DNA from: an uncultured Sphingomonadaceae bacterium
GTDB lineage: Bacteria > Pseudomonadota > Alphaproteobacteria > Sphingomonadales > Sphingomonadaceae
Length of the DNA stretch: 38,137 nucleotides
Direction: 5' to 3'
Assembly (NCBI GenBank): GCA_902806235.1
Contig: CADCVW010000104.1
Location: forward strand, 1-38,137
In this document: positions 34,589-38,137 of the stretch, in pieces
How the letters are laid out: each line of letters begins with the position of its first letter
Position numbering within the stretch: the first letter of the stretch is position 1
Made by a program: the position numbers and the translations under genes
Notes under the pieces: generated by a model
What the model saw: only the letters and a program-made list of their open reading frames with translations
Told to the model about the DNA's origin: nothing
Database searches by the model: none

Positions 34589-35068
34589 CTACAGCGCCGT
34601 TTCGGCCACCGTGTCCTTGGGCGGCACCTGCCGCGCGGAGGCGACCAGCGTCTTGGCGACCTGGACCAGCTTGGACGAGGCCGAGTCCCAGATCTTGCCG
34701 CTGACAGGCGTGACGGTGATCAGCGCAACGTCCGGCGCGTCCGGGCCCTGCGGCAGATAGGCTTCCGCCCAGTTGCTCCACAGTTCGCGGAGCTTGGTGC
34801 GGTCCTGGCTCACCCGCGCGTGGCCGAAGACAGACACCCAGGTGTTGTTGCTGTTGTCGGAAAAGGACAGGTTGACCGGCGAGCCGCCCTCGATCTCTCG
34901 CACCTTGTGATCGGTGCGGGACACGAAGTAGATCGCGTGCTCGTCGCGCGCGGGGTAGGCCGCCATGGGCCGGCTGTGGAGTTCGCCCTCCTCTTCCGTG
35001 GTGAACATCGAATTGCGGACCTTGTCCATGGTGGCCCAGATCTCGCCGGCGGCGTCGTAATCGGACAT
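34589..35068 (-). CDS. Pyridoxamine 5'-phosphate oxidase family protein (general stress protein 26-like)
   Basis: A 159-aa flavin-split-barrel protein. MDKVRNSMFTTEEEGELHSRPMAAYP is the GS26-type opening that contacts the flavin. AIYFVSRTDHKVREIEGGSPVNLSFSDNSNNTWVSVFGHARVS follows, then LRELWSNWAEAYLPQGPDAPDVALITVTPVSGKIWD, closely resembling general stress protein 26. Family members bind FMN, FAD or F420; the reaction is unknown. The ATG at 35068 is the start, with GGGAG ten bases upstream. It follows the 52-aa small protein by seven bases and so shares its transcript. Its neighbourhood at the end of the stress regulatory genes suggests membership of the EcfG regulon, although no EcfG-type promoter was found on this strand. 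Confidence 0.88.
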   Translation of the reverse strand: MSDYDAAGEIWATMDKVRNSMFTTEEEGELHSRPMAAYPARDEHAIYFVSRTDHKVREIEGGSPVNLSFSDNSNNTWVSVFGHARVSQDRTKLRELWSNWAEAYLPQGPDAPDVALITVTPVSGKIWDSASSKLVQVAKTLVASARQVPPKDTVAETAL

Positions 35069-35075
35069 TAGCAAT

Positions 35076-35234
35076 CTACTCCCTCGTGCTCGGCCAGCCG
35101 ACCGTTTCCTCAGCCTCGCGCTCCAGCTGCTTCAAGAGCTCCGGATCGTTCTGATCCTTCGTCTTCAGCTTGGGCCGATCCTGATCGACCCCTTCGATAT
35201 CGGACGAGGGCGGGGACGGCGGCGGCTTGGCCAT
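35076..35234 (-). CDS. Small hydrophilic protein (52 aa) upstream of the stress protein
   Basis: A short ORF starting MAKPPPSPPSSDIEGVDQDRP, then KLKTKDQNDPELLKQLEREAEETVG and ending WPSTRE. It is rich in charged residues and Pro with one predicted amphipathic helix (PELLKQLEREAEE) and no membrane segment. The ATG at 35234 has GGAG seven bases upstream, a good ribosome site. Codon third positions are GC-rich. It is seven bases from the downstream general stress protein gene, so the two form an operon. No family is recognised; the composition resembles small disordered stress-associated proteins. Confidence 0.75.
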   Translation of the reverse strand: MAKPPPSPPSSDIEGVDQDRPKLKTKDQNDPELLKQLEREAEETVGWPSTRE

Positions 35235-35336
35235 GGTAAACTCCAGCGTTGCCTTCCCGTAACCAGCAGGCGCGGCGGCGGTTGCACGGCGGTTCGCGAG
35301 AAAAAGCGCCTGGGCGCGAAAGTTGCAAAAAGGCCC

Positions 35337-35361
35337 GGAACCTTCCTCCGCGGAGCCCGTT
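35337..35361 (+). promoter_or_regulatory. Consensus EcfG promoter of the small RNA
   Basis: GGAAC (35337-35341), exactly 16 intervening bases and CGTT (35358-35361) match the EcfG consensus without mismatch. Transcription should begin about seven bases later, near 35368, at the foot of a perfect hairpin. There is no ORF downstream on this strand. Confidence 0.8.
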
Positions 35362-35367
35362 GTGCTC

Positions 35368-35470
35368 TTCGGATAGCGACCTTTTGCCCCCCCGCTCTCG
35401 CTATCCGACAGATGAGCCCGGAAACGCCACCCGCCCCCCCGGTCGCGTTTCCGGGCTCAATTCGTTTGGG
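35368..35470 (+). ncRNA. GsrN-like general stress small RNA with two C-rich hairpin loops (predicted)
   Basis: Two perfect hairpins follow the EcfG promoter. Hairpin 1 has 11-bp arms at 35369-35379 and 35398-35408 with an 18-nt loop. Hairpin 2 has 15-bp arms at 35413-35427 and 35445-35459 with a 17-nt loop and is followed by AATTCGTTT, a modest terminator tail. Both loops carry the identical nonamer GCCCCCCCG (35386-35394 and 35433-35441). Caulobacter GsrN is a sigma-T (EcfG)-dependent sRNA of about 100 nt with an exposed C-rich 5' loop, known to act on katG mRNA. The promoter type, size and architecture agree. The 3' end is approximate. Alternatively, the second hairpin could be a terminator for the leftward ynfA transcript, but no T-tract is found on that strand. 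Confidence 0.72.
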
Positions 35471-35501
35471 CCTCTCCTGACCTGCTGCGCAAGGCGATGG
35501 C

Positions 35502-35903
35502 TTAGACGGCGCACGGGCCGAGCAGAATCACAGCGGCGCTGACGAAGTAGATCGTCGCGCCAGCCAAGTCCCAGCGGTCGGGTTCGATGCCCCTCACCCA
35601 GCGCAGCCAGCCCAGCGACGCGGCTACGTACACGCCGCCGTAAGCCGAGAAGGCGCGGCTGGCCGTCGCAGTCACGACCAGGCTCAGCAGGGAAGCGAAC
35701 AAGGCGAGCGCGGCTATGCCCGGGAGCAGCCACCAGAGCGGCTTGCCGAGCCGTATCCAGCCCCAGAAAGCGAAGCAGCCGGCGATCTCCGCGACGGCCG
35801 CCCTAAGGTAGAGGAGCGCCGCGCGGGCGAAATCAGTCCGCGCCGACGGCGTCCGAGCGGGACGCGCTCTTCGCCCGGCGGCGCTCGGTGAGCCAGATGG
35901 CAA
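35502..35903 (-). CDS. YnfA/UPF0060 family small membrane protein
   Basis: A four-helix inner-membrane protein distantly related to small multidrug resistance transporters; its function is poorly known. The conserved part begins [27 protein letters not shown] and continues [44 protein letters not shown] and AAVILLGP, all family signatures. Start problem: homologues begin just before ALLYL, but no ATG, GTG or TTG exists there. The nearest in-frame start is TTG 35903 inside tatC, so the true N-terminus is unclear; the conserved region covers about 35502-35834. The gene follows tatC on the same strand. Confidence 0.75.
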   Translation of the reverse strand: MPSGSPSAAGRRARPARTPSARTDFARAALLYLRAAVAEIAGCFAFWGWIRLGKPLWWLLPGIAALALFASLLSLVVTATASRAFSAYGGVYVAASLGWLRWVRGIEPDRWDLAGATIYFVSAAVILLGPCAV

Positions 35904-36606
35904 CCAGGGACAATTCGTAAAGCAGCACCAGCGGCACGGCGAGCATGAACTGGGACACGACATCGGGCGGCGTGAGCACGGCGGCGAGCGCGAAAGCGCC
36001 GACGATCGCGTAGCGACGCCCGCCCTTGAGCTGCGCGCGGGTAACGACGCCGGCGCGCTCCAGCAGCAGGATCAGGATCGGCAGGAGGAAGGCGACGCCG
36101 AAGCCGAAGATGAACTTGGTGACGAAGTCGAGGTAGTTGCCGACGCCAGGCAGCGCTTCCTGCGTCGCCCCGCCGACGTCGCCCTCGTAGCCCAGCAGGA
36201 ATTCGAGCGCGGTGGGCATCGCGACATAGTAGGCGAGCGCCGCGCCCAGCCCGAACAGCACGGGGGTGAGCAGCAGGAACGGCATGAAGGCGCGCTTCTC
36301 GTGCGCGTAGAGCCCGGGGGCGACGAACCGCCACAGCTGGGTTGCCAGCACGGGGAAGCTGAGCATCAGGGCGGCGAAGAAGCCGACCTTCACCTCCGTG
36401 AAGAAGGCTTCGAACACGTCGGTGTAGATCAGCTTGCCCTGCCCCGCGGCGAGCAGCGGCTGGACGAGGAAACCGAAGATCGGGCGGGCGAAGTAGAAGC
36501 AGAGCGCGAAGGCGCCGCCGAGCGCGAGGAAGCTCCACAGGAGCCGCCGCCGGAGCTCGATCAGGTGGTCGAGCAGCGGCGCGCGTGTTTCGTCTAGGTC
36601 GCTCAC
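35833..36606 (-). CDS. tatC: Sec-independent protein translocase subunit TatC
   Basis: TatC is the multi-spanning receptor that binds twin-arginine signal peptides. The 257-aa product starts [25 protein letters not shown], where the DHL-IELRRR stretch is the signature of the cytoplasmic N-terminus. It keeps FLVQPL, a [24 protein letters not shown] segment, [15 protein letters not shown] and the [21 protein letters not shown] motif, with six transmembrane helices in all. The start is GTG 36606, overlapping the tatB stop (GTGA). The gene is followed, with partial overlap, by ynfA. Confidence 0.96.
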   Translation of the reverse strand: MSDLDETRAPLLDHLIELRRRLLWSFLALGGAFALCFYFARPIFGFLVQPLLAAGQGKLIYTDVFEAFFTEVKVGFFAALMLSFPVLATQLWRFVAPGLYAHEKRAFMPFLLLTPVLFGLGAALAYYVAMPTALEFLLGYEGDVGGATQEALPGVGNYLDFVTKFIFGFGVAFLLPILILLLERAGVVTRAQLKGGRRYAIVGAFALAAVLTPPDVVSQFMLAVPLVLLYELSLVAIWLTERRRAKSASRSDAVGAD

Positions 36607-36926
36607 GGGGCGGAGGGCGGCGGGGCGGGCGGCGCGGGCTCGGCCGGCGCGTCGGGGTCGGCGGGCCCGACCTCCACGGCGCGCGGCGGGTTAGGATGCT
36701 CGCGCATGATGTCGGCGTTATGCTTCGCCCACTGCTTCTCCATGTCTTCCAGCTCGGCCTGGCGGACCATGTCGTCGAGCCCGGAGCGGAAATGGCGGGC
36801 GACGCCCCGCGCGCGCGCCAGCCACTGGCCGACCTTGTACAAGACGCGCGGCAGGTCCTTGGGGCCGATCACCAGCAGGGCGACCAGCGCCACGAGCAGC
36901 AGCTCGGGGAGCGCGACGTCGAACAC
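36603..36926 (-). CDS. tatB: Sec-independent protein translocase subunit TatB
   Basis: TatB pairs with TatC in the signal-peptide receptor complex. The 107-aa product has the N-terminal transmembrane helix with the TatB signature MFDVALPELLLVALVALLVIGPKDLPRVL. An amphipathic helix follows (ARGVARHFRSGLDDMVRQAELEDMEK), then a Pro/Ala-rich tail. The conserved Glu8 and Gly-Pro hinge are present. The start is GTG 36926, 21 bases after tatA, and the stop overlaps tatC. Confidence 0.95.
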   Translation of the reverse strand: MFDVALPELLLVALVALLVIGPKDLPRVLYKVGQWLARARGVARHFRSGLDDMVRQAELEDMEKQWAKHNADIMREHPNPPRAVEVGPADPDAPAEPAPPAPPPSAP

Positions 36927-36947
36927 GGGCGGGGCGCGCGGGCGAGT

Positions 36948-37199
36948 TTAGCGGATCGGCTGCTCGTCGCGGTTGGCGTGGAGCTCGCGCACCTCGTCGG
37001 CCGGGCCGGTGGCGATGCGCGAGGGCGGGCGTGGAGGGCCGCCCGCGACGGAATCGTGCTCGTCCTCCGCCATGCCCTTCTTGAAGCTCTTGATGCCCTT
37101 GGCGACGTCGCCCATCATCTCGGAAAAGCGGCCGCGGCCGAACAGCAGCATCACCAGGATGCCGACCACCAGCCAGTGCCAGATGCTAAAACTACCCAT
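36948..37199 (-). CDS. tatA: Sec-independent protein translocase subunit TatA
   Basis: TatA forms the oligomeric pore-like element of the Tat system. The 83-aa product starts [43 protein letters not shown], the canonical TatA pattern of one short transmembrane helix, the FGRGR hinge and an amphipathic helix with FKKG. The acidic tail then follows. The ATG at 37199 is the natural start with GGAGAGTCCTC upstream. It is the first gene of tatABC. Confidence 0.96.
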   Translation of the reverse strand: MGSFSIWHWLVVGILVMLLFGRGRFSEMMGDVAKGIKSFKKGMAEDEHDSVAGGPPRPPSRIATGPADEVRELHANRDEQPIR

Positions 37200-37279
37200 G
37201 AGGACTCTCCGCTAGCGTGGGCGGTCATATGGCGCGGGCGCGGCCGGATTGCTAGGCGGAGCCGACCCCGCGCCGCCGC

Positions 37280-38137
37280 TCAGGCCAGCGCGAGCAGGCG
37301 GTCGCGCACCGCGAGGAGCGCCGCAGCGTCGCCTTCGGGCGCGGCGCTCGCCGCATCCGTCGCCCGCGCGAGACGCTCGCGCGCGCCCTCCCCCATCGGC
37401 GGCAGCGCGGCGGCGACCCGCGCCAGTTCCGCCACCTCGCTCGCGCAGTTGAGCGCGAGGTCACACCCGGCGGCGAGCGCGGCGCGGGAGCGCTCGGGCG
37501 CGTCGCCGTTAGCGCATAGCGCGTCCATGCGGAGATCGTCGGGGAGGAGCAGCCCGGCGAAGCCGATGCTCCCCCGGATCACGTCCCCAATCACCGCGGG
37601 CGACAAGCTCGCCGGGCGGTCTCTGTCCCACGCGGGGTAGCAGACGTGGGCGACCATCGCGATCGGGGCGGCGCGCAAGATGTGGAAAGGGCGGAGGTCG
37701 CCCGCCAGCTCCGCCGCCGATGCGGCCACCGTCGGCAGCTCGAGGTGGCTGTCGGCGCGGGCGCGGCCTTGGCCGGGGAGGTGCTTGATGACGCCCGCGA
37801 CGCCGCCCGCGGCGAGCCCCTCGAGCACCGCGCGGCCGAGCGCGGCGACGCCCAGCGGCTCGTCGCCGAAGCAGCGGTCGGCAAGCGCGGGATGTGTGTC
37901 CGGCCGGCGCAGGTCGAGCACGGGGGCGCAGTTCGCGTTGACACCGCCGTCGCGCAGGGTGAGCGCGGCCGCCTGCGCCGCGGCGCGCGCGGCGGCGACC
38001 GCGCTGGCGGGCGCGCGACGCCACAGGCGGGCGTAGGCCCCCGCCGGAGGCGCGGGAGGCCCCCGGGGCCGGGCCAGGCCCTGGCCGCCCCCGCCCCCCT
38101 GGGTCCGGGGGTAGGAGGGGTCGCCCCGCCCCCCAAG
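37280..38137 (-). CDS. nagZ: Beta-N-acetylhexosaminidase NagZ (partial, cut by window end)
   Basis: NagZ removes N-acetylglucosamine from anhydromuropeptides during peptidoglycan recycling in the cytoplasm. The visible part contains GGVNANCAPVLDLRRPDTHP, DRCFGD and the KHLPGQGRARADSHLELP active-site loop with the catalytic His and Asp. It also has AWDRDRPASLSP and LLPDDLRMDAL, where the nucleophile Asp is expected. The reading frame stays open to the last base. Toward the window end the family motif DQEGGRVQRLRPP appears as TQGGGGGQGLARP, aligned without indels but with many changes to G or C, which suggests base-call errors near a contig end. scpA and scpB, usually found between nagZ and tatA in related genomes, are absent here. 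Confidence 0.88.
   Translation of the reverse strand, partial: LGGRGDPSYPRTQGGGGGQGLARPRGPPAPPAGAYARLWRRAPASAVAAARAAAQAAALTLRDGGVNANCAPVLDLRRPDTHPALADRCFGDEPLGVAALGRAVLEGLAAGGVAGVIKHLPGQGRARADSHLELPTVAASAAELAGDLRPFHILRAAPIAMVAHVCYPAWDRDRPASLSPAVIGDVIRGSIGFAGLLLPDDLRMDALCANGDAPERSRAALAAGCDLALNCASEVAELARVAAALPPMGEGARERLARATDAASAAPEGDAAALLAVRDRLLALA

Noticed and set aside
35362-35460. The paired hairpins at 35369-35459 considered as a CRISPR or REP element
   Set aside because: The two stems have different sequences, with no regular repeat-spacer pattern, and they sit directly behind a consensus promoter; a structured RNA explains them better.

Overview
The window is high-GC alphaproteobacterial chromosome, most likely from the order Sphingomonadales (Sphingomonas-like). 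The evidence is a serine palmitoyltransferase with its own acyl carrier protein and a full sphingolipid gene set, the PhyR-NepR-EcfG general stress circuit with a PhyP-type partner, and dense short operons that often overlap by GTGA. No phage, insertion sequence, CRISPR array or rRNA is visible. One tRNA-Ser(CGA) lies at the left edge, and a nagZ gene is cut by the right edge.

Layout. 0-3 kb: tRNA-Ser, a Ros/MucR-type regulator, hspQ, and rplU-rpmA ending in a strong intrinsic terminator, then a GNAT gene and a palindromic repeat cluster. 3-8 kb: a diiron-type hydrolase divergent from a TetR regulator with a dyad between them, then katG divergent from oxyR. 8-22 kb: obgE runs by a 4-base overlap into a sphingolipid locus (cerR, acp, spt). 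Next come a hybrid histidine kinase, a leftward coupled operon (DUF2141 protein, lipid kinase, nucleotidyltransferase-like protein) and a rightward operon (two LptF/LptG-type permeases, a MOP-family flippase, a fatty acid hydroxylase, bacterial ceramide synthase). 22-30 kb: housekeeping genes (xth, erpA-like, an M23 peptidase, a DUF455 ferritin-like protein, nitronate monooxygenase, bcp, glnE) and one gene-poor stretch of about 750 bases. 30-35.5 kb: a general stress island. 35.5-38.1 kb: ynfA, tatABC and partial nagZ.

How the genes work together. The 9-22 kb region can supply sphingolipid backbone synthesis (SPT and ACP, ceramide synthase, ceramide reductase), modification (hydroxylase, lipid kinase) and plausibly transport (flippase, two Lpt-type permeases). 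The transport role is inferred from context. The stress island holds sigma EcfG, its anti-sigma factor NepR, the anti-anti-sigma factor PhyR and a histidine kinase whose ATP-binding boxes are degraded, as in PhyP.

Several items are easy to miss. A 58-codon ORF beside ecfG resembles NepR. A 56-aa single-pass membrane protein lies between phyR and ecfG. A 52-aa hydrophilic protein precedes a stress-type flavin-split-barrel gene. At 35337-35470 a perfect EcfG-type promoter (GGAAC-N16-CGTT) precedes two perfect hairpins whose loops both carry GCCCCCCCG. That is best explained as a GsrN-like general stress small RNA and is the most interesting single object here. All assignments come from reading the sequence; no database search was run.
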